The notes under the pieces were generated by a model that did not search any database, was not told the origin of the DNA, and saw only the letters and a list, made by a program, of their open reading frames with translations. The translations under genes and the position numbers were made by a program. From assembly GCA_015180985.1 (NCBI GenBank), contig CP054185.1:248001-312000 (forward strand): 64,000 nt of DNA, read 5' to 3'. Source of the DNA: Flammeovirgaceae bacterium (GTDB lineage: Bacteria; Bacteroidota; Bacteroidia; Cytophagales; Cyclobacteriaceae). Of this stretch, positions 33,911-44,152 are shown piece by piece (position 1 is the stretch's first letter; every line of letters begins with the position of its first letter).

Positions 33911-36518
33911 CGCCCTGTTCTGTTTTTTTATAACCTACTCATCCATAGCCTATACACAGGTGGTACCTGATAGCCTGCAAACCATAAACCCCAGCGATAC
34001 AACCAAAAACCCTGCCGATACCATCCCCAAAAAGGGCGACATCGAAACAACTATTATCTATTCCGCACGGGATTCCATCCATACCAGTATTGACGGAAAA
34101 ATTATATGGCTGTACGGTAATGCGAAGATTACCTATGGAGCCATTCAACTGGACGCTGAAGAAATAATTATTGATTATGCCAACAGCACACTTACGGCCC
34201 ACGGCAAGCGCGACTCACTGGGGCGCAGGGTGGGTTTTCCGATTTTTAAGAACGGGCCCGAGGTTTACGAAACCAAAGACATTACCTACAACTTTAAAAC
34301 CGGTCGGGCCCGGATCTCCGAAGTCGTTACCCAGCAGGGCGAAGGCTATCTGCATGGCGATGTGGTGTATAAAAACGAGCGGAATGAATTGCTGAGTTTG
34401 CGCAATACCTATACCACCTGTAACCTGGAACATCCGCATTTTCGAATCCGCTCCACAAGAACCAAGGCCATACCCGATGACAAGATTGTTTCGGGGCCAT
34501 TTTATGTTGAGTTCAACGATGTGCCGCTTTATCCCATCGGTTTCTTGTTCGGCATGTTTCCGGCTCAGCAAAAAAGCACATCCGGAATTCTCTTCCCCTC
34601 CTTTGGCGAAGATCGCAGGCTTGGCTTTAACCTGCGCGATTTAGGCTACTTTTTTGATGTGAGCGAATACATGAAACTCGCCCTGACTTTCGACCTATAC
34701 TCCAAAGGCGGGTTTGCCGGCCGGGTTGCATTGCCTTACATGAAACGGTATAGCTTCAATGGCAACCTAAACTTCAGCTACTCACGTTACCGGTTTAGTG
34801 ATAAAATTGAAGACCAATCCGTATCGCGCGATTTCCAGATAAACTGGAGCCACACTCCGCAAAGCAAAGGAACCGGCCGTTTTTCGGCTTCTGTATCGGC
34901 TGCCAGCAACTCCTTTAACCAAAATAACAACCTCAACCAGGGCATGCCAGCAAGCATTTACTCACAGGGGCTTACCAACACCACGCGCAAAATGAATTCA
35001 AACATCTCCTACAGTAAACGGTTTGCGGGAACGCCCTTTAACCTGGGGTTAAATGCCAGCCACAGCCAGGATTTACAAACCAAACAGGTTGACCTGACGC
35101 TGCCTTCCCTGACAGTAAATATGCAAAACCTTTATCCTTTTCAACGCAAAGACGGTACACCTACCGCGCTTGACAATTTCAGCATCGGGTATAGCATGGC
35201 AGCCTCCAACCGGATTACAAACAACCTGGGCCGTATCGGCACTTCCACACAGGACAGCATAGCCCCCTTTACAGTTGAAAATCTCCCCAAATTCATTGAG
35301 AACGGTAAAAACGGAATCCGGCATTCCGTGCCCATCGGCTATTCGTTTAAAGCCTTTCGGTTTTTTACCGTTTCACCCCAATTCTCGTACGAAGAAAAAT
35401 GGTATTTCGAAAAACTGGGGTGGTCGTACAACATCCAAAACAACCAGCCGGTACTGGTGGCTTCTGATACCATAAAAGGCTTTAACCGCATCGCCAACTA
35501 TTCTATATCGGCAGGTTTTAATACACGTATTTTCGGTACTTATTTTTTTAAGCGGGGTAATGTAAAAGCCATCCGGCATGTTATGAACCCGACCATTTCG
35601 TTTAGCTATGTGCCTGATTACACCAAAAACACCAACTACTTTCAACCGATTAACGAAAACGGAAAAATGAGGTACCAATCGCGGCACCAGGGCTTTTTAT
35701 ACGGAGGTTCCAACACCGGCAAAAGCGGTTCCATCGGATTCGGGCTTGGCAACACCCTGGAGATGAAGGTGAAATCAGCGAAGGATACTGTTGCCCGAAA
35801 AGTAAATCTGCTTAATAGTTTATCAATAAACACCGCGTACAACCTTGTTGCCGATTCATTTAAACTGGCCCCTTTCAGCCTGGCGGCCAACACCAACATA
35901 CTGGACAATCTGATTAACCTGAACCTGAATGCAACGCTGGATCCATACACCATTGTTACCCGTACGGATGAGAACGGAAAAAAAACCGAGGTGAGGATTG
36001 ATGAGTATGCCTGGAAAGGCGGCAGCCTGGGGCGCATCACCTCCGGAACTATTGCATTAAGTACCAACCTCAACCCAAAAGGCCGTGAGCAGGACCAAAA
36101 AAGCCGGGAGAAAATTGCTAAATCCGACTTACCCGAGCAGGAAAAGCAATACTACCTTAACAATCCCGATACGTACATCGATTTTGAAATCCCCTGGAGC
36201 CTCCGCCTGAATTACAGCCTTCAATTTTCTCATCCGGTTAACACCGATATCCGCATAACACAGGCCCTGCAGTTTTCGGGCGATATAGCCCTTTCAGAAA
36301 AATGGAAAGCCATGTTCAGCTCCGGTTACGATTTCGAAAACAAAACGTTAACGCTTACCAACATCGGCATTACCCGAGACCTTCACTGCTGGACATTGAT
36401 GTTCAACTGGGTTCCCTTCGGAACGTTTACACAGTATAACTTCCGGATTAATGTAAAGGCCTCTATTCTATCGGATTTGAAACTGGAACGCAGGCAACCC
36501 TTCTATATCAACCGGTAA
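33888..36518 (+). CDS. LptD/OstA-like outer-membrane LPS assembly protein
   Basis: About 876 residues. The chosen start is GTG at 33888, which directly opens a signal peptide (MPSAFSRIALFCFFITYSSIAYTQ); an ATG at 33819 is also in frame. An OstA/LptA-like beta-jellyroll (IWLYGNAKITYGAIQLDAEEII, residues about 65-170) is followed by a large beta-barrel domain with many alternating aromatic strands up to the last residues. In Bacteroidota this family is annotated as putative LptD, which inserts lipopolysaccharide into the outer leaflet. It ends five bases before the convergent lysS. Confidence 0.88.
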   Translation: MPSAFSRIALFCFFITYSSIAYTQVVPDSLQTINPSDTTKNPADTIPKKGDIETTIIYSARDSIHTSIDGKIIWLYGNAKITYGAIQLDAEEIIIDYANSTLTAHGKRDSLGRRVGFPIFKNGPEVYETKDITYNFKTGRARISEVVTQQGEGYLHGDVVYKNERNELLSLRNTYTTCNLEHPHFRIRSTRTKAIPDDKIVSGPFYVEFNDVPLYPIGFLFGMFPAQQKSTSGILFPSFGEDRRLGFNLRDLGYFFDVSEYMKLALTFDLYSKGGFAGRVALPYMKRYSFNGNLNFSYSRYRFSDKIEDQSVSRDFQINWSHTPQSKGTGRFSASVSAASNSFNQNNNLNQGMPASIYSQGLTNTTRKMNSNISYSKRFAGTPFNLGLNASHSQDLQTKQVDLTLPSLTVNMQNLYPFQRKDGTPTALDNFSIGYSMAASNRITNNLGRIGTSTQDSIAPFTVENLPKFIENGKNGIRHSVPIGYSFKAFRFFTVSPQFSYEEKWYFEKLGWSYNIQNNQPVLVASDTIKGFNRIANYSISAGFNTRIFGTYFFKRGNVKAIRHVMNPTISFSYVPDYTKNTNYFQPINENGKMRYQSRHQGFLYGGSNTGKSGSIGFGLGNTLEMKVKSAKDTVARKVNLLNSLSINTAYNLVADSFKLAPFSLAANTNILDNLINLNLNATLDPYTIVTRTDENGKKTEVRIDEYAWKGGSLGRITSGTIALSTNLNPKGREQDQKSREKIAKSDLPEQEKQYYLNNPDTYIDFEIPWSLRLNYSLQFSHPVNTDIRITQALQFSGDIALSEKWKAMFSSGYDFENKTLTLTNIGITRDLHCWTLMFNWVPFGTFTQYNFRINVKASILSDLKLERRQPFYINR

Positions 36519-36523
36519 CAAAA

Positions 36524-38254
36524 TTACTTAAGCCACCCCTCCACTTCTTCTATCGTGGGATTTTTAACATCCTCCAGTTTCATTTTTTTGCGCATACCGC
36601 ACACATCGTTGAAGAGTTTGGAGGCTTTTATGGACTTTAACTGCTCTACTGACTGGATGCCGAGCTTTTGAATAACGGGAAACAAGTCGCTGCGGATGCC
36701 CAGTTGCTCGGCATCCTTTACCGTAAACCCTGAAGCCGGCTTTTCGGGCTTCATCTGCGGGAAGAAGAGCACATCCTGAATGGAAGGCTGGTTGGTCATG
36801 ATCATACACAATCTGTCAATGCCCACGCCCAGGCCGGCTGTGGGCGGCATGCCAAACTCCAGGGCGCGTAAAAAATCTTCATCCAGCGTCATGGCTTCTT
36901 CATCGCCCCGTTTTCCGAGTTCCAGCTGTTCTTCAAACCTTTTGCGCTGATCAATCGGGTCGTTTAGTTCTGAAAAGGCGTTGCAAATCTCTTTCCCGTT
37001 GCAAATGGCTTCAAACCGCTCAACCAGGCCGGGCTTGCTGCGGTGCTTTTTGGCCAGGGGCGACATTTCAATGGGATAGTCCATAATGAATGTCGGTTGT
37101 ATAAGGTGCGGCTCGCATTTCTCACCAAAAATGGCGTCAATCAGTTTACCTTTGCCCATCGTATCATCAACCGGCACGTGCAGCTTACGGCAGGTATCGC
37201 GCAACTCATTTTCCTCCATCGATGAAATATCTACATTGGTAAAGTGCAGTATGGCTTCAAACATGGTGAACCGTTTCCATGGCCTTTTAAAATCAATCAC
37301 ATGTTCGCCAACTTTTACTTCGGTGGTGCCGTGCAAATCAAGCGACACTTTTTCAATCATCTCCTCCACCAGATCCATCATCCAGAAGTAATCCTTGTAG
37401 GCCACGTACAACTCAACCTGTGTAAACTCAGGGTTATGAAAGCGCGACATGCCCTCGTTGCGAAAGTCTTTCGAAAACTCATATACTCCGTTATACCCAC
37501 CCACAATCAAACGCTTTAAGTAAAGTTCGTTGGCTATTCGCAGGTATAATGTCATATCCAGCGTATTGTGGTGTGTTTTAAACGGCCTGGCAGCCGCACC
37601 ACCATACAGCGGTTGCAGCACGGGAGTTTCAACCTCGAGGTATGCTTTGCTGTTAAGGTACTCCCTCATGGAGTTGATGAGCTGGGTGCGTTTAACAAAT
37701 ACGTCACGTACTTCGGGGTTTACAATCAAATCAACATACCGCATGCGGTAGCGTTGCTCGGGGTCGCTGAACGCATCGTGCTTGTGCACGTGGCCTTGTT
37801 CATCCACCGTTTCTTTAACGATGGGCAACGGGCGTAGCGATTTCGACAGGATTTTGAATTCGGTTACATGGATGGATATTTCACCGGTTTGCGTAGTAAA
37901 GCCATACCCCTTCACCCCGATGATATCGCCAATATCGAGCAGCTTTTTGAAAACTACATTATAAAGCGTTTTATCATCGCCCGGGCAGAGGTCATCTCTG
38001 CGGAAGTATAACTGAATGCGCCCGGTTTCGTCCTGCAACTCGGCAAACGAGGCCGAGCCCATAATCCTTCGGCTCATGATGCGGCCTGCAATGGAAATAC
38101 CCCGGTAATCACTTTTGTGCCTGGGGTAGTTCTCCAGGATTTCCTTGGCCGAAACGTTAACTTCAAAACGATCGGCCGGATATGGGTTAATGCCCAGTTT
38201 TTCCAACTCCTCCTTCGCCTGCCTGCGGATGATTTCCTGTTCGGATAACGACAT
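36524..38254 (-). CDS. lysS: Lysine--tRNA ligase, class II
   Basis: Aminoacyl-tRNA synthetase of 576 residues from the ATG at 38254 ([20 protein letters not shown]). An OB-fold anticodon-binding domain comes first ([21 protein letters not shown]), then the class II core with [34 protein letters not shown] and [11 protein letters not shown]. The C-terminus has an extra helical extension of about 75 residues after the motif 3 region, found in many Bacteroidota LysS. It charges tRNA-Lys, one gene for which is at 11422. Confidence 0.96.
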   Translation of the reverse strand: MSLSEQEIIRRQAKEELEKLGINPYPADRFEVNVSAKEILENYPRHKSDYRGISIAGRIMSRRIMGSASFAELQDETGRIQLYFRRDDLCPGDDKTLYNVVFKKLLDIGDIIGVKGYGFTTQTGEISIHVTEFKILSKSLRPLPIVKETVDEQGHVHKHDAFSDPEQRYRMRYVDLIVNPEVRDVFVKRTQLINSMREYLNSKAYLEVETPVLQPLYGGAAARPFKTHHNTLDMTLYLRIANELYLKRLIVGGYNGVYEFSKDFRNEGMSRFHNPEFTQVELYVAYKDYFWMMDLVEEMIEKVSLDLHGTTEVKVGEHVIDFKRPWKRFTMFEAILHFTNVDISSMEENELRDTCRKLHVPVDDTMGKGKLIDAIFGEKCEPHLIQPTFIMDYPIEMSPLAKKHRSKPGLVERFEAICNGKEICNAFSELNDPIDQRKRFEEQLELGKRGDEEAMTLDEDFLRALEFGMPPTAGLGVGIDRLCMIMTNQPSIQDVLFFPQMKPEKPASGFTVKDAEQLGIRSDLFPVIQKLGIQSVEQLKSIKASKLFNDVCGMRKKMKLEDVKNPTIEEVEGWLK

Positions 38255-38272
38255 GATAAACAACTTTTCGGG

Positions 38273-38280
38273 CAAAAATA
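38273..38280 (-). promoter_or_regulatory. -7 element (TATTTTTG) for lysS
   Basis: Perfect TAnnTTTG match, 18 bases before the chosen lysS ATG; a T-rich stretch is near the -33 position. Confidence 0.5.
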
Positions 38281-38315
38281 AGGTAATAATGCCGAGCGAA
38301 AAACCGGAGGAAGCC

Positions 38316-39500
38316 TTATCGGGAATTTTTACGCCTGCTGAGTTCTTTTCTTATCAGCATCAACTCACGACTGCTTTGTCCGGCAACGGAAGTGTTTTCT
38401 TCGGCCCTGCGGAAAAGATATGGCATTACTGAACGTACCGGCCCATAAGGAAGATACTTAACCACATTATAGCCGGCTTTAGCCAGGTTAAATGAAATGT
38501 GATCGCTCATCCCGTATAATTGCGCAAACCATACCCTCGGATCATTATTCAGCATACTGTGTTTCTCCATCAGCACAGTGAGGTAATAGTTGCTGTAATC
38601 GTTGTGCGACCCGCACATCAGGGAAATGCGCTGTTTATTGTCAATACAAAAGGCAAGGGCTTCGTTAAAGGCATCATCCGTGGCCTGCTTATTCGGATGG
38701 ATAGGATCAGTATAACCCATTTTCGCAGCACGTTCCCGTTCTTTCTCCATGTAAGCACCCCGCACCAGTTTTGCTCCAAAGTACACGTTGTGCATTACGG
38801 CCTCATGAAAATGGTTACGCAGGTTCGGCAGACCGGCCGTTCGGTAGAGCTGGTAGGTATTGTAAACGATGGCTTTCTCCCTGTTATACTTAATCATTAA
38901 ATCCATTACAATTCGGTCAATTGTATCCTGGTACCATGAATCTTCGGCATCGATTAAAATCGGAATACCGTATTCGTACCCTTTGGCACAAATGCGGTCC
39001 ATCCGGTTTTTAACACGGTTAAATGCGGCTTGCTCTTCAGCAGTAAGCGATTGCTGTAACTGCACTTTTTCAAGCAGGGCCGCAGAGGCCAGCCCGGTAA
39101 CCTTAAAAACACAAAACGGAATTTTGGTTGTGGCTTTGGCATTCTCAATGGTCCGCAGGGTTTCCTGGGTGGTTTGTTCAAATCCTTCCTCCGTATGCTC
39201 GCCTTCTACCGAATAATCCAGGATGGCGCGTACATTAAACCGGGCAATAACCTGCATTACTTCATCGGCCTGGGTAATTGTTTCTCCGCCACAAAAATGG
39301 TTGAACACCGTTTTCCGGATGATACCGTTGACGGGCAGCCGTAAAAACAACCCTGCTTTAACAAGCCCAATGGCCAGGGCCGATATCCATGGGTGGTTGA
39401 CCAATGAGAAAATGAAATGGGCCCTTCGCAACTCCGCATCTGATTTATAGGCAAAAGCTGTTTGCGTATCCTCGAACGAAACTTTAGGGGTGGATTCCAT
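38316..39500 (-). CDS. Proline dehydrogenase
   Basis: Monofunctional FAD enzyme of 394 residues. Motifs are [45 protein letters not shown] and the C-terminal [21 protein letters not shown], which carries the proline-binding Arg-Arg-x-x-Glu-Asn. It oxidises proline to 1-pyrroline-5-carboxylate, passing electrons to the quinone pool at the inner membrane. The partner P5C dehydrogenase is not in the window. Confidence 0.95.
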   Translation of the reverse strand: MESTPKVSFEDTQTAFAYKSDAELRRAHFIFSLVNHPWISALAIGLVKAGLFLRLPVNGIIRKTVFNHFCGGETITQADEVMQVIARFNVRAILDYSVEGEHTEEGFEQTTQETLRTIENAKATTKIPFCVFKVTGLASAALLEKVQLQQSLTAEEQAAFNRVKNRMDRICAKGYEYGIPILIDAEDSWYQDTIDRIVMDLMIKYNREKAIVYNTYQLYRTAGLPNLRNHFHEAVMHNVYFGAKLVRGAYMEKERERAAKMGYTDPIHPNKQATDDAFNEALAFCIDNKQRISLMCGSHNDYSNYYLTVLMEKHSMLNNDPRVWFAQLYGMSDHISFNLAKAGYNVVKYLPYGPVRSVMPYLFRRAEENTSVAGQSSRELMLIRKELSRRKNSR

Positions 39501-39633
39501 ATTAAAATAAGGTGCGCTAATATAGGCGGTGAAGGGCAGGTTTCAAGCCCCGGTTGAACCAGTGGCTAAACAAATGGATGGCTTTGTGCATTTACCTGTC
39601 ACGATGAATTGATTTTCTTAACTTTCAACCCCA

Positions 39634-40731
39634 ATGAAACCTGAAAACTGGAACGCAGCCTTCTGCACCGGTAACCAACCCCTGGTTATTGCCGGGCCCT
39701 GCAGTGCCGAAAGCTACCACCAACTGCTAACCGTTGCCACTTCGCTGAAAGAACAAGGTATCGGCCTGATGCGGGCCGGAGTTTGGAAACCCCGTACAAG
39801 GCCGAATACTTTTGAAGGAAACGGCCGCGAGGCGTTGGACTGGATTGCCGAGGTTAAAAAGCAAACCGGAATTGCCATAGCCACCGAAGTAGCCAGCGCG
39901 CAGCACGTTGAGCAGGCGCTTCATGCCGGGATTGATGTACTATGGCTGGGCGCACGCACAACGGTAAACCCCTTTTTAGTCCAGGAGCTTGCCGATGCTT
40001 TGAAAAGCGTTGATACTATTGTACTGGTTAAAAACCCGATCAATCCCGATTTGTCGCTATGGATTGGTGCCCTGGAACGGCTGCACCGTGCGGGTATAAA
40101 AAAACTCGGGGCCATTCACCGCGGCTTTTCTTCACTTCAAAATTCGGTGTTCCGGAACCAGCCCCTGTGGCAACTGCCACTCGAACTTAAAATCAGGTAC
40201 CCCCAACTTCCGCTGATTGCCGACCCCAGCCACATTGCCGGCAACCGGAAACTGATTTTTGACGTATCGCAAAAAGCGCTGGACCTGGGCTATGACGGCC
40301 TGATGATCGAAACTCATCCTGACCCGGATAACGCCCTGAGTGATGCACAGCAACAGATTACCCCCTCTGCCTTAAAAGAACTGCTGGCTAACCTGCGTAT
40401 TGCCGAGCGCTCCTCTGACAACATTTTATTCCTCAATCAACTGGAACAGCTTCGCGAGCGGATAGACCAGATGGATCAGGAACTGATTAACACGCTCGCT
40501 TCACGGATGAAGCTGGTTGAAAAAATCGGGGACTATAAAAAAGAAAACAACGTAACCGTATTTCAGCTGGAGCGGTGGAATGAGATTATGAAAACCCGCC
40601 CGGAGTGGGGGCAGCACGCCCACCTGGCAGCTGATTTTATTAAAGAACTTTACCGGGTTATCCACGATGAGTCCATCCGCATCCAAACCGAAATCATGAA
40701 CCAATCCGAAACCCGGCATGATACTCCCTGA
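39634..40731 (+). CDS. DAHP synthase fused to chorismate mutase type II
   Basis: Bifunctional protein of 365 residues. Residues 1-260 are the type I-beta DAHP synthase (VIAGPCSAES, VWKPRTRPNTFEG, LWLGARTTVNPF, IADPSHIAGN). Residues 270-350 are an AroQ-type chorismate mutase (LEQLRERIDQMDQELINTLA, MKLVEKIGDYKKEN). The fusion places the first shikimate step under control by the branch-point substrate, as known for related C-terminal fusions in Bacteroidota. It overlaps aroB by 14 bases. Confidence 0.95.
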   Translation: MKPENWNAAFCTGNQPLVIAGPCSAESYHQLLTVATSLKEQGIGLMRAGVWKPRTRPNTFEGNGREALDWIAEVKKQTGIAIATEVASAQHVEQALHAGIDVLWLGARTTVNPFLVQELADALKSVDTIVLVKNPINPDLSLWIGALERLHRAGIKKLGAIHRGFSSLQNSVFRNQPLWQLPLELKIRYPQLPLIADPSHIAGNRKLIFDVSQKALDLGYDGLMIETHPDPDNALSDAQQQITPSALKELLANLRIAERSSDNILFLNQLEQLRERIDQMDQELINTLASRMKLVEKIGDYKKENNVTVFQLERWNEIMKTRPEWGQHAHLAADFIKELYRVIHDESIRIQTEIMNQSETRHDTP

Positions 40732-41761
40732 TCACATCCGGCTATCGGCCTGGCCGGAAAACGACCTGCGCGAAGTTCTGACAGTAAAAAATTACTCCCG
40801 TGTTTCCGTTCTGGTTGATGAGAACACAAAAAACCAGTGCTATCCCCGGTTAAAGCAAAGCCTTCCGGCACACCAGGTAATTACCATACCCGCTGGCGAA
40901 CAGTACAAAACCATCGAAACCTGTATGCAGGTTTGGAAAGCCATGACCGACCAGCAACTTGACAGGCATTCGGTGCTGATTGTTGTGGGAGGCGGTGTGG
41001 CAGGCGACCTGGGCGGATTTTGTGCCAGCACGTTTAAGCGGGGTATTGATTTTATACTAATACCCACCACCCTGCTGGCTATGGCCGATGCCAGTATTGG
41101 CGGTAAAGTGGGTGTGGATTTGGGTTATTACAAAAACCAAATCGGGGTTTTCAGAGAGCCTGCCTATACCATCTTGTCCACCGTGTTTCTTAACACTCTC
41201 CCCGAAAAAGAGCTGCGATCGGGCTTTGCTGAAGTGATTAAACATGCCCTGATTTCGGATAAGCCCCTTTGGGATATAATACGGGTTAAAAGCTGGAAGA
41301 GCCAGGAGTGGAACAGCCTGGTGCAGCATTCGGCCACGTTAAAATGGCGGGTGGTACAACACGATCCACATGAAAAAGGATTGAGAAAAATTCTGAATGC
41401 CGGCCACACCATCGGCCATGCTATTGAAACACACTTTCTGGCAAAAGGCCAACCTGTGTTACATGGCGAAGCCATAGCAGCCGGCCTGATTTGCGAATCG
41501 AAAATTGCTGCGCAAAAAGGACTGATAACCAGGCAGGACATGCAGGAAACCTCCAGTTACCTGCTCTCGGTTTTCGGCAAACTAAGCCTGCCGGAGCACC
41601 CTGAAGAAATAGCGAAGTTGTGCTACCAGGACAAGAAAAATAAAGACAATAGGGTACTGATGGCCCTTTTAGATGGCATCGGAAGGGCCCGATGGGACGT
41701 TGAGGCTTCTATGGCTGAGATGGTTGACTCGCTGACATACTATAGTTCGCTTCACACGTAG
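40718..41761 (+). CDS. aroB: 3-dehydroquinate synthase
   Basis: NAD- and metal-dependent enzyme of 347 residues. The GGGVAGDLGGFCASTFKRG and IPTTLLAMADASIGGKVGVD motifs are diagnostic; NAGHTIGHAIE gives the metal-binding His, and the Glu and second His are in FAEVIKHALI and LHGEAIAAG. It converts DAHP to 3-dehydroquinate, the step after the upstream DAHP synthase, with which it is translationally coupled. Confidence 0.97.
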   Translation: MILPDHIRLSAWPENDLREVLTVKNYSRVSVLVDENTKNQCYPRLKQSLPAHQVITIPAGEQYKTIETCMQVWKAMTDQQLDRHSVLIVVGGGVAGDLGGFCASTFKRGIDFILIPTTLLAMADASIGGKVGVDLGYYKNQIGVFREPAYTILSTVFLNTLPEKELRSGFAEVIKHALISDKPLWDIIRVKSWKSQEWNSLVQHSATLKWRVVQHDPHEKGLRKILNAGHTIGHAIETHFLAKGQPVLHGEAIAAGLICESKIAAQKGLITRQDMQETSSYLLSVFGKLSLPEHPEEIAKLCYQDKKNKDNRVLMALLDGIGRARWDVEASMAEMVDSLTYYSSLHT

Positions 41762-41940
41762 TGGGCTTCCGAATCGTTGAACGACTCCCTGCTTTTACGG
41801 ATGGCTCGCTTTACGTCATCGGCTTTTTTAGCAATAAAATCCACGGTTTTCTTCTTACGGTCGCCCGTAAGCAGCCATGCTGCCAGTAAAGCCCCTGAGG
41901 CAATTCCCAACCCAATCGCTATTTTTTTGGTGGTGCTCAT
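41752..41940 (-). CDS. Small YtxH-like membrane-anchored protein
   Basis: A 62-residue protein: one N-terminal transmembrane segment (IAIGLGIASGALLAAWLLTG), then a basic amphipathic helix (KKKTVDFIAKKADDVKRAIR). This is the layout of YtxH/gas-vesicle-GvpP-like proteins, usually stress-linked and of unknown function. It is convergent with aroB, overlapping by 10 bases, and has its own TAACTTTG promoter element. Confidence 0.75.
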   Translation of the reverse strand: MSTTKKIAIGLGIASGALLAAWLLTGDRKKKTVDFIAKKADDVKRAIRKSRESFNDSEAHYV

Positions 41941-41952
41941 AAAATACTATAA

Positions 41953-41960
41953 CAAAGTTA
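41953..41960 (-). promoter_or_regulatory. -7 element (TAACTTTG) for the YtxH-like gene
   Basis: Perfect TAnnTTTG match, 12 bases before the ATG at 41940. Confidence 0.5.
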
Positions 41961-42040
41961 ACTGCTAACGATGTGTAAATGTTTCATACCTGCAAAAAAA
42001 TCTTTTACAAAATGTAATTTGTGCAACTAACAGTTGTTCA

Positions 42041-43267
42041 GTGAACCGCCACATTACGCTTCAACACAAACCGACCATTTCCGGAACCGTCAGCCATCTG
42101 CCGGCATCAAAAAGCATCAGCAACCGGGTTTTAATTATCCATGCACTCAGTGGTGGCAACACCCCAATTAATAATCTTTCGGAGGCGAATGATACGCGCC
42201 TTATGCAGCAATTGCTTAACGCACCCGAGCCGGTACTTGATGCGGAGGATGCCGGAACCACCATGCGTTTCCTGACGGCCTACTTTTCGGTGCGGGGCAT
42301 ACCAAAACGGATAACCGGCACCGACAGGATGAAGCAACGCCCTATTAAGTTGTTGGTTGAAGCCCTCAGCAAGCTTGGCGCCCGGCTATTTTACACCGAG
42401 AAGGAAGGTTTTCCACCGGTGCAGATTGATGGCCCCTTCATTCAAAAAACCAATCGTTTGGCAATCCGGGGCGATGTCAGCAGCCAGTACATATCAGCCT
42501 TGCTCATGATTGCCCCCATGCTGCCGCAAGGACTAACCCTTGAACTGGAGGGAAAAATTGCCAGCCGCCCCTACATTGAAATGACGCTTTCGCTGATGCG
42601 TACGTTTGGTGCAACAACCCACTGGAGTGAAACCATCATCACCGTTTCGCCCGGCACCTATAAAGCCGTGCCTTATACGGTTGAACCGGATTGGTCAGCC
42701 GCCAGTTATTGGTTTGCCTTTACAGCCCTTGCCAGGCAGGCGGAGATTACCCTTCCGGGAATATCGGTAAGATCAATTCAGGGCGACCGGGTGATTGTTG
42801 ACATGATGGAGTTGCTTGGTGTAAAAACCGAACCACGGGGCAATAGCCTGATTTTACAACCGCAAGACCCTCGCCAGGTATTTAGCCGGGATTTTACCGA
42901 TTGCCCCGACCTTGCACAAACGGTAGCCGTAGTGTGTGCCGCCAAGGGTATTACAGCAACTTTTACAGGACTGGATAGTTTGCGCATTAAAGAAACCGAC
43001 CGGACAAAGGCGCTACAGACCGAACTGGCAAAACTGGGAGCAGAATTTCAAGAAAGACAGGGTGCCTGGCATCTTACCCCGGCACGTAAACTACCCTACG
43101 AAATTGGTACGATTTGTACCTACCTGGACCACCGCATGGCTATGGCTTTTGCACCGCTGTGCATGCTCAGTGCGATACACATTGAAAATCCGGACGTGGT
43201 TAAAAAATCTTATCCGCATTTCTGGCACGATGTAAAGTCGCTTGGCATTACGGCAACTGAAGCCTGA
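42041..43267 (+). CDS. aroA: 3-phosphoshikimate 1-carboxyvinyltransferase (EPSP synthase)
   Basis: Enzyme of 408 residues, starting at GTG 42041. It has the conserved LPASKSISNRVLIIHAL start, LDAEDAGTTMRFLTAYF (in place of NAGTAMR), RPIKLLVEALSKLGA, GDVSSQYISALLM and the C-terminal DHRMAMAFAPL. It joins shikimate-3-phosphate to phosphoenolpyruvate. It is 280 bases after aroB with the small YtxH gene between on the other strand. Its 3' end overlaps the convergent binding-protein gene by 20 bases. Confidence 0.96.
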   Translation: MNRHITLQHKPTISGTVSHLPASKSISNRVLIIHALSGGNTPINNLSEANDTRLMQQLLNAPEPVLDAEDAGTTMRFLTAYFSVRGIPKRITGTDRMKQRPIKLLVEALSKLGARLFYTEKEGFPPVQIDGPFIQKTNRLAIRGDVSSQYISALLMIAPMLPQGLTLELEGKIASRPYIEMTLSLMRTFGATTHWSETIITVSPGTYKAVPYTVEPDWSAASYWFAFTALARQAEITLPGISVRSIQGDRVIVDMMELLGVKTEPRGNSLILQPQDPRQVFSRDFTDCPDLAQTVAVVCAAKGITATFTGLDSLRIKETDRTKALQTELAKLGAEFQERQGAWHLTPARKLPYEIGTICTYLDHRMAMAFAPLCMLSAIHIENPDVVKKSYPHFWHDVKSLGITATEA

Positions 43268-44033
43268 GTTCCTTAACGTAATCAGCAAATTTCAGCAAGC
43301 GGCTGCCGTACCATGAAAAGGATTCACCATTAACCAGAATAACTTTCGCACCTGGCACCAGGCGTTCCAACTCTATTTTATGTTTATCTGCGAACGGATA
43401 GGGCTCGGACGACAAGAGGATGATTTCCGGATTAAGCATCCGTATAGCATCATCCGTAAGTTCTGGGTAACGCGGCTTTTTGAGTACATTTTTAAAACCG
43501 GCCGCTTCGAGCATGGAGTTGATAAATGTTTCACGGCCGGCTGCCATCCAGGGTTCTTTCCAAATGAGATACAGTACCGTGAAAGGTTTTATCTTTTCCA
43601 GCAGCTTAAAAGAATTTTCTATTTGGCCGATAAGGTTTACAGCCCGTTGGGCACAACCTGTAATCATGCCCAATTGCTCAATAAGGTGAATGGCATCGGC
43701 AAAGGTGGTCACATCGCTCATCCAAACCGGAAATTCACGCTTCAGTTGCTCAATACCCTCCAAGTAGTTTTCTTCCTTGTTTCCAATAATCAGATCAGGG
43801 TTGAGCGAACGGATTCGATTGAAATCAAATTTTTTTGTTCCACCGATAATGGTTTTTGACTTGCGCCACACGGCCGGGTGAATGCAGAACTTTGTTATTC
43901 CAACAACTTGTTCATTGAGCCCTAAATCAGCAAGCAGTTCGGTTTGAGAGGGCACCAGCGAGATGATGCGCTTTGGCGAACAGGGTACCGCCACCTTGTT
44001 TCGCAACTGATCGGTAAAGATCCGGGTTTCCAT
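43248..44033 (-). CDS. Helical-backbone metal/corrinoid-binding protein (BtuF-like), cytoplasmic-looking
   Basis: Protein of about 261 residues from the ATG at 44033, placed just before METRIFTDQLRN. It has the periplasmic-binding-protein-like fold of BtuF/FecB (RIISLVPSQTELLADLGL, FDFNRIRSLNPDLIIGNKEEN, NPEIILLSSEPYPF). There is no signal peptide, even in the longer frame, which is a common feature of Bacteroidota members and leaves its location open. No permease or ATPase is adjacent. Cobalamin or siderophore binding is a family-level guess. Confidence 0.82.
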   Translation of the reverse strand: METRIFTDQLRNKVAVPCSPKRIISLVPSQTELLADLGLNEQVVGITKFCIHPAVWRKSKTIIGGTKKFDFNRIRSLNPDLIIGNKEENYLEGIEQLKREFPVWMSDVTTFADAIHLIEQLGMITGCAQRAVNLIGQIENSFKLLEKIKPFTVLYLIWKEPWMAAGRETFINSMLEAAGFKNVLKKPRYPELTDDAIRMLNPEIILLSSEPYPFADKHKIELERLVPGAKVILVNGESFSWYGSRLLKFADYVKELRLQLP

Positions 44034-44040
44034 ACGGGTA

Positions 44041-44048
44041 TAAAGATA
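44041..44048 (-). promoter_or_regulatory. Candidate -7 element (TATCTTTA)
   Basis: One base from TAnnTTTG, 7 bases before the start of the binding-protein gene and directly after the kinase terminator. Confidence 0.4.
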
Positions 44049-44077
44049 AAAGGCACCCCGCCAATGGCAGGATGCCT
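44049..44077 (-). terminator. Rho-independent terminator after the histidine kinase
   Basis: On the leftward strand AGGCATCC pairs with GGGTGCCT (one wobble) around an inner CC/GG, followed by TTTATCTTTA. Confidence 0.65.
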
Positions 44078-44152
44078 CGTTGATAAAAAGCGCACAGAGC
44101 ACACGAAGAAAGACCCTCTCAATAAAAACTCCGTGACCCTGCGCGCATGTCG

